A stretch of 64,000 bases of DNA. It comes from Planctomycetia bacterium (GTDB lineage: Bacteria; Planctomycetota; Planctomycetia; Pirellulales; Thermoguttaceae). The stretch's first letter is position 1. Each line of letters begins with the position of its first letter. Below are positions 45,395 to 53,704 of this stretch, piece after piece. The notes beneath the pieces are model-generated. The model worked only from the letters and a program-made list of their open reading frames with translations, was not told where the DNA came from and searched no databases. The translations under genes were made by a program, and so were the position numbers. The stretch is from NCBI GenBank assembly GCA_030539295.1, contig JAUNSJ010000006.1:62001-126000 (forward strand). The letters are read 5' to 3'.

Positions 45395-45484
45395 GCGTTC
45401 CCGTCGTAGTCTGTCCTCTCCGTGCGTTCCGGCCCTGGACGCACGGACGATGCGCTCTGGTTCGTATTTTTATTGGGGCCGGGG

Positions 45485-45512
45485 TTGTCAGAGTAGGGAA
45501 TTTTGTTAGAAT
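45485..45512 (+). promoter_or_regulatory. Promoter of tRNA-Ser
   Basis: TTGTCA (45485-45490), a 16-bp spacer and TAGAAT (45507-45512) lie just upstream of the tRNA at 45538, consistent with a start near 45519. Confidence 0.55.
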
Positions 45513-45537
45513 AGTGACATGTGGTTTCTCCTTTTAG

Positions 45538-45620
45538 GGAGGATACGCGAATTGGTTAGCAGCCTGACTCGAAATCAGGTGCCGGCTTGCCGGTTGAGGG
45601 TTCGAGTCCCTTGTCCTCCG
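45538..45620 (+). tRNA. tRNA-Ser (anticodon CGA)
   Basis: A class II tRNA of 83 nt. The acceptor GGAGGAT pairs with GTCCTCC, discriminator G. The anticodon arm is CCTGA-CTCGAAA-TCAGG with anticodon CGA. A long variable arm (GCCGG/CCGG) and a T arm GAGGG-TTCGAGT-CCCTT complete it. The D arm is slightly atypical. CCA is not encoded. It reads serine UCG codons. Confidence 0.92.
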
Positions 45621-45681
45621 CCTTCCTTTTTCATTGTGTACTGGTGATAAGAGGAAGGATAAAAACTCGAAAATGCCTTTT

Positions 45682-45713
45682 ACGCTGCCCGGAGCACAAA
45701 CTCCGGGCAGCGT
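45682..45713. repeat. Perfect 13-bp inverted repeat
   Basis: ACGCTGCCCGGAG (45682-45694) and CTCCGGGCAGCGT (45701-45713) are perfect arms around CACAAA. No U-run follows on either strand at the usual distance, so a normal terminator is doubtful. It ends 12 nt before the next start and could form a structured leader affecting DUF1015 translation. Confidence 0.6.
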
Positions 45714-45725
45714 GAGAGTGCTGGG

Positions 45726-47042
45726 ATGCTTAAGATTATGCCTGTTATACAGCCGTTTGCCGCTTATCGGTACCAACTTGATCGAATTGGTTCTCTTGAC
45801 AATGTTGTCGCTCCTCCGTATGATGTTATTGATCCTGAACTTCAGGATGAACTCTACGCGCGGCACCCGAACAACGTAATTCGGCTCATTTTGAACAAGA
45901 TGACCCCACACGACTCGGAAGCGGACAACCGCTACACGCGAAGTGCGAAGACACTCAATGATTGGAAACAGGAAGGCGTTCTCTTCCAGGAAGAGCAGCC
46001 GGCGCTGTATGTGTACCATCAGGAATACGAGGTCAACGGCAAGTCGTACATTCGGAAAGGCTTTATGTGTCGTTGCGAGGCGGTTCCTTTTGGCGAGGGC
46101 ATGGTCTTTCCGCACGAACAAACGCTAAGCGGGCCGAAGCTTGACCGACTCATGCTGACCACGGCGTGCAAGATGAATTTCAGTCAGATTTTCGGACTCT
46201 ATCCGGATAACGGCAATAAGACGCAGAACTTTCTGGAAGATGCGATTGCCGGGCGTGATCCGCTCCAGGCGACCGACCATCTTGGCGTCGTTCACAAGAT
46301 GTGGATCGTAACGGATCCAAAGGTAATAGAACAAGTTACGTCTGAAATGAAGTCGAAACCGGTCTTTATTGCCGATGGGCACCATCGATACGAGACGGCC
46401 TGCAATTACAAGAAGCAGCTTGCCCAGGCGGGAGAACTCAGGCCGGAACATCCGGCGAACTACGTACTGATGGTCTGTATTGCCATGGACGATCCGGGCC
46501 TGATCGTGCAGCCGACGCACCGACTCTTCCGGAAAGTGCCGTTCCTGTCGCAGGCGGATCTGTTCGAAAAGCTAAGCGGTTATTTCCGGATCACGACGGT
46601 TGGGGAAGGAGCGTCCGCCGGGCACAAGGCATGGGCGCTTATCGAACTTGAGAATAATCAGGGGACCATGGCCCTGTATACGGGAAAAGACGGGAAGTGG
46701 AGTCTTCTTCAGATAACCGACAAGGGTCGGGAAAAGATGGCTGAAGTTGCCTCGGAGCATCATCCTGAATGGCAGTCGCTGGGCGTGGCTCTTTTGCATC
46801 GGCTGGTCATCGATACCTTGCTTGGTCTTGCGGGACATGAGAAGCCGAAATATGTGCACCAGGTATCCGAAGTCATAGAGGGGCTCAAGGGGGATGAAGA
46901 GTTTCCCCTGGCCGCTCTTGTTATGCCAGCGACCGTATCGCAAATCCAGGAATTGAGCATGTTGCGCGAACGCATGCCGGCCAAGAGCACCTACTTCTAT
47001 CCCAAACTGATAACCGGATTCGTATTTAACCCACTCCAGTAA
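45726..47042 (+). CDS. DUF1015 family protein
   Basis: This 438-residue DUF1015 protein is sometimes annotated near SerC-like proteins, but its activity is unknown. Conserved blocks are 'VVAPPYDVIDPE', 'VFPHEQTLSGPKLDRLML' and 'FIADGHHRYETACNYKKQ'. The His-rich 'DGHHRYETA' suggests a metal- or phosphate-linked active site, by inference. ATG 45726 follows a perfect 13-bp hairpin. An ABC ATPase gene starts 28 bp downstream on the same strand. Confidence 0.85.
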   Translation: MLKIMPVIQPFAAYRYQLDRIGSLDNVVAPPYDVIDPELQDELYARHPNNVIRLILNKMTPHDSEADNRYTRSAKTLNDWKQEGVLFQEEQPALYVYHQEYEVNGKSYIRKGFMCRCEAVPFGEGMVFPHEQTLSGPKLDRLMLTTACKMNFSQIFGLYPDNGNKTQNFLEDAIAGRDPLQATDHLGVVHKMWIVTDPKVIEQVTSEMKSKPVFIADGHHRYETACNYKKQLAQAGELRPEHPANYVLMVCIAMDDPGLIVQPTHRLFRKVPFLSQADLFEKLSGYFRITTVGEGASAGHKAWALIELENNQGTMALYTGKDGKWSLLQITDKGREKMAEVASEHHPEWQSLGVALLHRLVIDTLLGLAGHEKPKYVHQVSEVIEGLKGDEEFPLAALVMPATVSQIQELSMLRERMPAKSTYFYPKLITGFVFNPLQ

Positions 47043-47070
47043 GAGAGGGGAATCCGCAAGGAGCCGCAAG

Positions 47071-47853
47071 GTGATAACCGTACAAGAGCTGTCCTGCCGC
47101 ATGTCCGGTCGAATGCTTTTCGACGGTATCTCCTTTTCCATACCGCGGGGCAGTTATACGGTTCTGGTGGGTCCGAACGGAGCGGGGAAGACGACACTTC
47201 TTCGCTGTCTGGACCGAATTTTGGACGACTGGACCGGAGTCATAAAAATAGACGGTCGCGATATCAGGACGTACTCTCGAATAGCGCTTTCGCGGCGGGT
47301 CGCTCTGCTGAATCAGCGGACTGGTGACATTCCGCTCACGGTGCGTCAGTATATAACCTGCGCCCGCTATCCCTATCTGAATCGTTTTTCACCATTATCG
47401 AAGCATGATGAAGAAGCGGTGGAGTCGGGCCTTGCGATGATGCGGTTGGAATCGCTGGCGGAGCGGCCGTGTCGTGAGCTGTCAGGAGGGGAACGGCAGA
47501 AAGTCTTTTTGACCGCTGCCCTGGTGCAAGATCCGCAAGTCTTATTGCTTGACGAGCCGACGACCTTTTTGGACTACCGGCATCAGGCGGAAATTACGGC
47601 TCTGCTCCTGGGTTGGGCGAGGCGCAATGGCACGACCGTTCTGGAGGTTACGCACGATTTAAATCACGCGGCTGCTTTTGCGACGAGTATTATGGCCCTG
47701 GCCCGGGGAAAAATCATTTTTCACGGACCGCCGAAGCAACTCATGACACCGGAAATCCTTGCTTCAATATACGACTTTAATTTAGCACTTATTCCGCGCT
47801 CTTCCGGCGTGCCCGTTGCGGTTGTCGACAAGAGCTGCCTGCCAAAACCATGA
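47071..47853 (+). CDS. ABC transporter ATP-binding protein (FecE/BtuD-like)
   Basis: This 260-residue ABC ATPase has Walker A 'GPNGAGKTT', a Q-loop ('LLNQRTGD'), signature 'LSGGERQK', Walker B 'VLLLDEPTT' and H-loop 'VTHD'. The shape ('VRQYITCARYPYLNRFSPL', 'HDLNHAAAFATSIMAL', 'TPEILASIYDFNL') is that of iron-siderophore/cobalamin importers. The start is GTG at 47071 with AGGAG upstream. No permease or binding protein gene adjoins it; recG follows with an ATGA overlap. Confidence 0.85.
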   Translation: MITVQELSCRMSGRMLFDGISFSIPRGSYTVLVGPNGAGKTTLLRCLDRILDDWTGVIKIDGRDIRTYSRIALSRRVALLNQRTGDIPLTVRQYITCARYPYLNRFSPLSKHDEEAVESGLAMMRLESLAERPCRELSGGERQKVFLTAALVQDPQVLLLDEPTTFLDYRHQAEITALLLGWARRNGTTVLEVTHDLNHAAAFATSIMALARGKIIFHGPPKQLMTPEILASIYDFNLALIPRSSGVPVAVVDKSCLPKP

Positions 47854-49997
47854 CGAATTCACAGCCGGCCCCTGAACTGTCATTGCGTACTCCGGTCGAG
47901 GCCTTGCCAGGCCTTTGGACCCGGTTTGTCCCTCTGTTTGAACGACTTGGCTTGCGGTATTGTCAGGACCTGCTCTTTAATTTTCCGCGTGACTACCTCG
48001 ATATGTCACACCTGAAGTCGATTGACGAGCTGGAGGAAAATGAGTTGGCAACAGTATTTGGTCTGTGTACGGAAGTCGAGCATCGTTATACGCGTCGCGG
48101 ACTCATGGTTACGGCAACGATCCGCGTTGGTTCCGAATTTATGGACGCTGTTTGGTTTAATCAAGCGTGGGTCGTCGAACGAATGAACGCGGCACATTAT
48201 CTGCTCATGACGGGCAAACCGCGCTGCGGCAAACATGGTATCTGGTCTATGAGTCACCCGAAACTCATTTTTCTGGATGACGATATTTGCGAAAACAATA
48301 AGGAGGAAGCGAGCGGCCTGACTTTAAATTTAACCGAGCCGATTCTGCCAATCTATCCGCTCACGGAAGGTCTGCCGCAGTGGGCGGTTCGCAAGGCCAT
48401 ACGAGGAATACTGCCGACTTTGACGCTGCGTGTCCCGGAAGTCTTTCCGAACGAGTTACTCGCGGCGAAAAATCTTATGCCGATTGACGTGGCGCTGCGA
48501 CAGATTCATTTCCCGTCAACAATGGAAAAGCTTGAGCAGTCGCGGCACAGGTTTATCTATCAGGAACTTCTCCTGCTTCAGTTGGCACTGGCCATTCGGC
48601 GTCAGCAGCATCAGGTAAACTTAAAGGCGCCTGTCCTGGAATGCTCTGGCCGGATTGACGGACGAATCCGGCGCATTTTACCGTATGAGCCAACGGGCGA
48701 CCAGAATCGTGTTATTGCAGAAATTGCAAAAGACTTGGCCCGTCCGATTCCTATGAATCGCTTGTTGCAAGGAGACGTGGGAAGTGGTAAAACCCTGGTT
48801 GCGGTCTATGCCATGCTGCAGGCGGTCGCTAATGGTTATCAGGCAGTGTTCATGGCGCCGACGGAGATACTGGCGCGTCAGCACATACGTACCTTAACCA
48901 ATATTCTGGCTCAAAGTCAAGTACGAATCGCTGCCCTATTCGGCGGACAAAAGCCGACGGAACGCGATCGCGAACTGAACGCTGTCGCTACAGGGGAGGC
49001 ACGCATTATTGTCGGGACCCAAGCCATAATTTGCAATGAAATTAAATTTCACAAACTGGGTTTGGTTATTATTGATGAGCAGCATAAGTTTGGCGTGCGA
49101 CAGCGGTCCGCATTAAAAACCGGGTCCGACGCGGACCCGCATTATCTCGTTATGACGGCCACGCCGATTCCCCGAAGTTTAACCATGACTTTGTTTGGCG
49201 ACCTGGACGTCTCATCAATTCGTGAAATGCCGCCAGGACGTGTGCCGATAACAACGACCGTGGCCAAAGAAACGCAACGTGCCCGATGGTGGGATTTCTT
49301 TCGCAAGAGATTGCAGGAAGGGCGGCAAGGGTATGTTATTGTGCCACGCGTCGAGGATCAGGAAAAGGAAGAGATCCGAAGTGTGGGTGAGGTGTACAAC
49401 AAGCTCTCGTCGGGAGAGCTTCGCGGCTTTGCTTTGGCGATTTTGCATGGACGCATGACGACCGAAGAAAAAGAAAGGATCATGGCGGATTTTCGCGAAG
49501 GCCGCATCCAGGTCCTCGTTGCCACCTCGGTTATTGAAGTTGGAATCGACGTACCCAACGCGACGATTATGACAATAGAAAACGCGGAGCGGTTTGGCCT
49601 GGCACAACTTCATCAGTTACGGGGACGGATTGGCCGCGGTCGTCATCCGGGTTTCTGCTGCGTTTTCGGAACAACGAACAAAGAGATCGAAAAGCAGGAT
49701 GGCGTGGATTTAAAGCGGCTTGAAATATTCGCACAATGTTCCGACGGTTTTGAACTTGCGGAAAAGGATTTTGAGCTTCGAGGGCCGGGTGAACTCTTTG
49801 GTACGCAGCAGCATGGCCTGCCGCCGTTTCGTGTCGCTGACTTGGCGCGCGACGTCGATGTAGTCGGTGAGGCGAGAATTGATGCGGCCGAGCTTGTGCG
49901 TCAGGATCCGGGTCTGGCCTCGGACGCTCATAAGGGACTTCGCCGTCAAGTCCTTACACGCTACGGCCAATTTCTAACTTTGGGCGACGTGGGATGA
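47850..49997 (+). CDS. recG: ATP-dependent DNA helicase RecG
   Basis: RecG remodels stalled forks and Holliday junctions. The 715-residue protein has an N-terminal wedge (OB) domain. The superfamily 2 motor follows: Walker A 'GDVGSGKT' (K314), 'TEILARQH', DEQH box (D409) and 'TATPIPRSL'. It ends with 'VIEVGIDVPNATIMTIENAERFGLAQLHQLRGRIGRG'. The normal RecG end 'ELRGPGELFGTQQHGLP' is present. Start fixed by the ATGA overlap with the ABC gene, so expression is coupled. Confidence 0.96.
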   Translation: MTNSQPAPELSLRTPVEALPGLWTRFVPLFERLGLRYCQDLLFNFPRDYLDMSHLKSIDELEENELATVFGLCTEVEHRYTRRGLMVTATIRVGSEFMDAVWFNQAWVVERMNAAHYLLMTGKPRCGKHGIWSMSHPKLIFLDDDICENNKEEASGLTLNLTEPILPIYPLTEGLPQWAVRKAIRGILPTLTLRVPEVFPNELLAAKNLMPIDVALRQIHFPSTMEKLEQSRHRFIYQELLLLQLALAIRRQQHQVNLKAPVLECSGRIDGRIRRILPYEPTGDQNRVIAEIAKDLARPIPMNRLLQGDVGSGKTLVAVYAMLQAVANGYQAVFMAPTEILARQHIRTLTNILAQSQVRIAALFGGQKPTERDRELNAVATGEARIIVGTQAIICNEIKFHKLGLVIIDEQHKFGVRQRSALKTGSDADPHYLVMTATPIPRSLTMTLFGDLDVSSIREMPPGRVPITTTVAKETQRARWWDFFRKRLQEGRQGYVIVPRVEDQEKEEIRSVGEVYNKLSSGELRGFALAILHGRMTTEEKERIMADFREGRIQVLVATSVIEVGIDVPNATIMTIENAERFGLAQLHQLRGRIGRGRHPGFCCVFGTTNKEIEKQDGVDLKRLEIFAQCSDGFELAEKDFELRGPGELFGTQQHGLPPFRVADLARDVDVVGEARIDAAELVRQDPGLASDAHKGLRRQVLTRYGQFLTLGDVG

Positions 49998-50022
49998 GCT
50001 ACGAGTGTACTTTTGTGAATGA

Positions 50023-50071
50023 CCGCGTTACGCCTTTAAGGTAAGACCCGGGGTATCTTGACGCAACGCGG
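50023..50071. terminator. Hairpin between convergent recG and the four-gene operon
   Basis: CCGCGTT (50023-50029) pairs with AACGCGG (50065-50071) around a 35-nt loop that itself holds short palindromes. GAATG and ATTC extend the stem outside a mismatch, and ATTTTC follows on the plus strand. Confidence 0.35.
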
Positions 50072-50075
50072 AAAT

Positions 50076-51665
50076 TCATTTTCTTGAAAAAGGATTGAGA
50101 CCTGCGAAAAACTCACCCACTTGCGCTGTTTTCGACTTGCCAGCGGACGCTTTTGCCACGGAAGAGTTCTCCGGCTTGCTCTTCAGAGCGGCTTTGGGGT
50201 GCGCGGATTTTATCGACTTGGATGATCCGGAAGCGGTCGTTTTCGAACTCTTTAGCGTGAACATGTCCGTAAAGGCTGATGTGATGGATTTCGTCTTTTT
50301 TTCAGATTGTGCAATTGTTGCGCCGGACTTCTTATCGCTTTTTTGCAACTTCGTTACTTTCTTGTCGCTCCATGGGAATTCGAAACTACTCCAGAAGGAT
50401 TTCTTTTCCGCGTGTGAAGCGACGGAAAAATCCTTATTTTCTGAAACTTCTGGCAACTCATGGAGAGAGGCCGAATAGCGATCGTCAGCATTTGCCAGCT
50501 GTTCAAAATGGGCATCCTCCGGTTCGGAACGAGAGATTGCCGTATCTGCAAAGGCATTGTCCCGGGCCAAACTGTCAGTTGTTTTCTCTTCGTCTGTCGT
50601 TGCATCAGCCAGGCTCATTTCCTCAACAGCGTCGTCCAGTCCGGAATCGTGACTTCTTGCAAACCCAATTTCTGTATCGGAAGTGAAGGTGGGATCGTTG
50701 GTCAGATCGGGAGCAAAATCGATTGCGCCGGGTCGTGGCGGGCTTGTTTTTTCATTATTTTGCACGATGGATTTTAAGGAGGAAATCCCTTCCGACTTAC
50801 CTGCAGGCAAAACATTCGAGTTTTCTTCTCTGGTGATGCTGTCCGGTAATTCACACGGGAGAGAACCATTAAGTAGACCCGCGGTGATAGTTCCGAGGTC
50901 ATTTTCCGGTTGCACAACGGGGGCGACGACCGCGTTCATTTGCGGGACGTCGGCCATGGCCCTATCTGCTTTAACGTCGATGACGCGCAAACCGAAATAG
51001 ACGCTGCTGTCATAAACGAGAACCTCGCGTGCTGTTGCTGTTGGCACGGAGTTATTTTTAAGCGGAGACTTCTCCTGTGCGATTTTCTGCGCTGCAGAAC
51101 TATTGAAAAGATTTGTATCTGCACTTACATTCGAATTTTGTAAATCCTTTTCGGAAGGAAGTTCAATGTCAGCCGGACCCGGTAGCGGCATGCTCTCTAA
51201 ATTGCGTCCGACAGTAAAGTTTGTGGCAACGGGCACGTCATTTGACAATTCGTTTGTATTCGGGATCGCAACGTCGGATTTGTTTTTTTCCGCATTGAAA
51301 AGCGAAATAGCGGGGAAAGGTGCCTGTTCTTTTACAGGACCTTGAGTTTCTTCGGCGGACCGAATAACGCGTTCCGTCGTCGGTGCCGCTTGGGACTCTT
51401 GCTTGGTTTGCGGAGCAGAAACGGTGTTCGACTGCTTATTCACAATTTCAGAATGCTTAATACTCTCTGTGGTGTTGGCGTCACTTTCGTTTTGCGACCA
51501 GTTTGGTAGTGGTGGCAATTCGGAGTCCGTGTGTTGCGTCAGCAATTCGACGCCAAAAGCGAAATGAGTTATTTGGGACAGACCAAAAAACAGGGGGCAA
51601 AACAGGAGCAGCAGTATCCCCCAGATGTACCGCCTGTTTTTTTCAATTGTAAATAAACGTTTCAT
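50076..51665 (-). CDS. Single-pass membrane protein, low-complexity, last gene of the operon
   Basis: This 529-residue protein starts with a basic segment and one helix ('YIWGILLLLFCPLFFGLSQI'), then a long Ser/Thr/Asn/Glu-rich, largely disordered region. A small conserved-looking segment is 'REVLVYDSSVYFGLRVIDVKADRAMADVPQMNAVVAPVVQ'. The C-terminus is Lys/Ser-rich and basic ('KSIKSAHPKAALKSK') and ends 'GEFFAGLNPFSRK'. I do not recognise a family. AGGAGGAG upstream of the ATG gives strong initiation. It follows the ExeA-type ATPase by 21 bp and is probably its membrane partner. Confidence 0.6.
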   Translation of the reverse strand: MKRLFTIEKNRRYIWGILLLLFCPLFFGLSQITHFAFGVELLTQHTDSELPPLPNWSQNESDANTTESIKHSEIVNKQSNTVSAPQTKQESQAAPTTERVIRSAEETQGPVKEQAPFPAISLFNAEKNKSDVAIPNTNELSNDVPVATNFTVGRNLESMPLPGPADIELPSEKDLQNSNVSADTNLFNSSAAQKIAQEKSPLKNNSVPTATAREVLVYDSSVYFGLRVIDVKADRAMADVPQMNAVVAPVVQPENDLGTITAGLLNGSLPCELPDSITREENSNVLPAGKSEGISSLKSIVQNNEKTSPPRPGAIDFAPDLTNDPTFTSDTEIGFARSHDSGLDDAVEEMSLADATTDEEKTTDSLARDNAFADTAISRSEPEDAHFEQLANADDRYSASLHELPEVSENKDFSVASHAEKKSFWSSFEFPWSDKKVTKLQKSDKKSGATIAQSEKKTKSITSAFTDMFTLKSSKTTASGSSKSIKSAHPKAALKSKPENSSVAKASAGKSKTAQVGEFFAGLNPFSRK

Positions 51666-51686
51666 GGCTGACTCCTCCTGGTGCTT

Positions 51687-52559
51687 CTACGCAATGGCAA
51701 TGAGTTCCTGATTTAAAGCTTCGATTACGGGTTCGTCAATTTGTGTAAGGCCTTCGACGAAACCAACGAGCAGAGCGAGATCGCAGAGTCGATTAATTTT
51801 TCTTGGATTTCCTTCAGTGAGGAAATGAATAGCGTCGAGTCCTGCGCTGGTAAAGATGTCGCGTGTGGCTCCCGCTTCCGCGAGTCGCGCACGTACATAG
51901 GCAACAGTATCACCAGCATCGAACGGTACGAGTTCTGTTACGGTTTCCATGCAGTCCTCGACGAAAGAGGTCTGCGGTTCTCCGGCTCGCGCTTTTGTAT
52001 TGGCCAGCATGAGAATGGACAAAACGGGGCGTCCTTCCAGGTTAAGTGAAAGGAGCGACTTGAGCAACGGATAGACGGCTGGGTCGGAAATCTGCTGTGC
52101 GTCGTCGATAACAAGAACGGCATGACGGTGCTCTTGGGAATTTCGGGTAAGGAAATGTTCCAAGGAAGAAAACGCGTAATGCAATAATGGAATGCGTTCC
52201 GTTTGCGGACGCTGTAGAATGTATCGGTCAATCAACTCGCCGAAGGACCGAGCGCCGGACTTACTGCGGAACTCGAATTCTGTAGCGAGCCAGCAGAGAA
52301 TTTCATCGGCCCCGAGCTGCGGCATGGCCAGGGTCGCAAACGGTCCGAGGTCGCCGGTGGTTCCCTGTCGCAGCATGGCGGTAATCATGGACTTTCCCGT
52401 TCCGGAATCCCCGCATAACAAAGCGCTGCCATGGCGATTCTCAATTGTATAGCGAAGTTTCGACAGCAGCGACTGGTGCTCTTGCGCGCGATAGAAGAAA
52501 CGGGGATCGCACCCGAGTTCGAACGGCTTGACTTGAAGTTCCCAATATTTGGTATACAT
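51687..52559 (-). CDS. ExeA/GspA-type AAA ATPase
   Basis: This 290-residue AAA+ ATPase resembles the ATPases of type II secretion (ExeA/GspA) and of PEP-CTERM/exosortase polysaccharide loci. The opening 'MYTKYWELQVKPFELGCDPRFFY' is characteristic. Walker A is 'GDSGTGKS' and Walker B 'AVLVIDDAQQ'; the sensor region is 'GNPRKINRLCDLALLVG'. The start at 52559 has AAAGGG upstream; the frame open to 52625 is not used. In homologues the ATPase drives assembly or export across the envelope. It lies 11 bp after a CpsD-like gene and 21 bp before a membrane protein gene. Confidence 0.82.
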   Translation of the reverse strand: MYTKYWELQVKPFELGCDPRFFYRAQEHQSLLSKLRYTIENRHGSALLCGDSGTGKSMITAMLRQGTTGDLGPFATLAMPQLGADEILCWLATEFEFRSKSGARSFGELIDRYILQRPQTERIPLLHYAFSSLEHFLTRNSQEHRHAVLVIDDAQQISDPAVYPLLKSLLSLNLEGRPVLSILMLANTKARAGEPQTSFVEDCMETVTELVPFDAGDTVAYVRARLAEAGATRDIFTSAGLDAIHFLTEGNPRKINRLCDLALLVGFVEGLTQIDEPVIEALNQELIAIA

Positions 52560-52570
52560 GACATTTCCCT

Positions 52571-53689
52571 TTACACGAAATTTTCCACGATTCCCAGACA
52601 CGGCAGATCGTATTCCGTAGAGCACTCAATACACTCGCGCAACGTAACTTCGTCGGCTTTTCGGACGTCCCGAACGAGATAATAGCCCTCCAGACCGAAC
52701 CGGAGCATTTCAAAAACTTTTTCCTGCATAGTGTTTCGTTCACAGCGACCCATATCGACGAGCACCAAATCGAACCCTTCCGCGACTTCGTGGACCCGGT
52801 CGAGCCACTGACGTTTGCAACTTGCGACAATGGCGCGAGAGACACTTTTTTTCGCCAGGGGCAGGAAATAGAAAAAAGCTTCGGGGCGTAAGGGGCCAGG
52901 CCGCTTGATTTTTTCGACGGGAAACGTTACTTTCATAAGCGAGGTTTCCAGCGGCTTCTTTTCGAAAACAGCTTCTTCCCAGCCGAACGAAACTTTAATA
53001 TTCAGGAGCGACGCGAGTACCGGATTGTCGAAATTACCATCAATTACGAGTACGGAGAGTCCGCGTCGCACGAATTCGCCGACGACACCGAGTAATAGAG
53101 TTGAGCAGCCGGTTCCGGCATCCACGCCCTTAAAGCCCAGGATTCGGCGTCCTGTACACCGCGATTCATGAATTGCGTCGGCCAGCGAAGCCAGTTCCGC
53201 GGCTCCGCGTTGCAGCATGCGTTGGCATGAAGTCGGTAATTTTCCGACGATGGGCGCCATATATTCGATTTCACGTTCCTGTTCGCGCTCGACTTGGGGC
53301 GCTGAAATCGGCGTCTCTTCGTACATTTTCAAGATGGACTCGCCTGCCTCTTGCGTAACGTCGGTTGTCGGCTCCTCGTCGGCAAAAGCGCGAAGAGGGA
53401 ATAACGAGTCCGAAGGTTCGTTCGAACTTGCTTCTGTCTGACGACGTGCATAAAGTTCACGAAACCGTCGGCTCGGGCCAGACTCTCGGCCGCTGTTTAT
53501 ACCGGTCGCCTCTTCCTCGGCCTCGATACCGGTTGCTATCTCACTTGCGGGAAACGCTACGGTATCGATCAATTGAGGCTCTGACGTTGCGACCGGCTCC
53601 TGCTCCTCGACGCATTCCTGCACCGTCGAAGTCAACGTCGGTTGCTCTTCCTGAAAAATTTTTAAAAATATGTGATCCAGGGATGCCAT
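52571..53689 (-). CDS. CpsD/CapB-like P-loop protein lacking the Walker A lysine
   Basis: This 372-residue protein resembles the cytoplasmic ATPase of bacterial tyrosine kinases (CpsD/Wzc C-terminal part) in its last 230 residues. In the expected Walker A, GxGKST is replaced by 'GVDAGTGCST', with C195 where lysine should be. Walker A' is 'VLVIDGNFDNP' and Walker B 'DLVLVDMG'. No C-terminal tyrosine cluster is seen. The N-terminal 150 residues are Glu/Thr-rich and disordered. Loss of the lysine suggests a regulatory or scaffolding role, or altered nucleotide use. It sits between a membrane protein gene and the ExeA-type ATPase, with 11-15 bp gaps. Confidence 0.75.
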   Translation of the reverse strand: MASLDHIFLKIFQEEQPTLTSTVQECVEEQEPVATSEPQLIDTVAFPASEIATGIEAEEEATGINSGRESGPSRRFRELYARRQTEASSNEPSDSLFPLRAFADEEPTTDVTQEAGESILKMYEETPISAPQVEREQEREIEYMAPIVGKLPTSCQRMLQRGAAELASLADAIHESRCTGRRILGFKGVDAGTGCSTLLLGVVGEFVRRGLSVLVIDGNFDNPVLASLLNIKVSFGWEEAVFEKKPLETSLMKVTFPVEKIKRPGPLRPEAFFYFLPLAKKSVSRAIVASCKRQWLDRVHEVAEGFDLVLVDMGRCERNTMQEKVFEMLRFGLEGYYLVRDVRKADEVTLRECIECSTEYDLPCLGIVENFV

Positions 53690-53704
53690 CTTCTGTTCCT
53701 TCCT

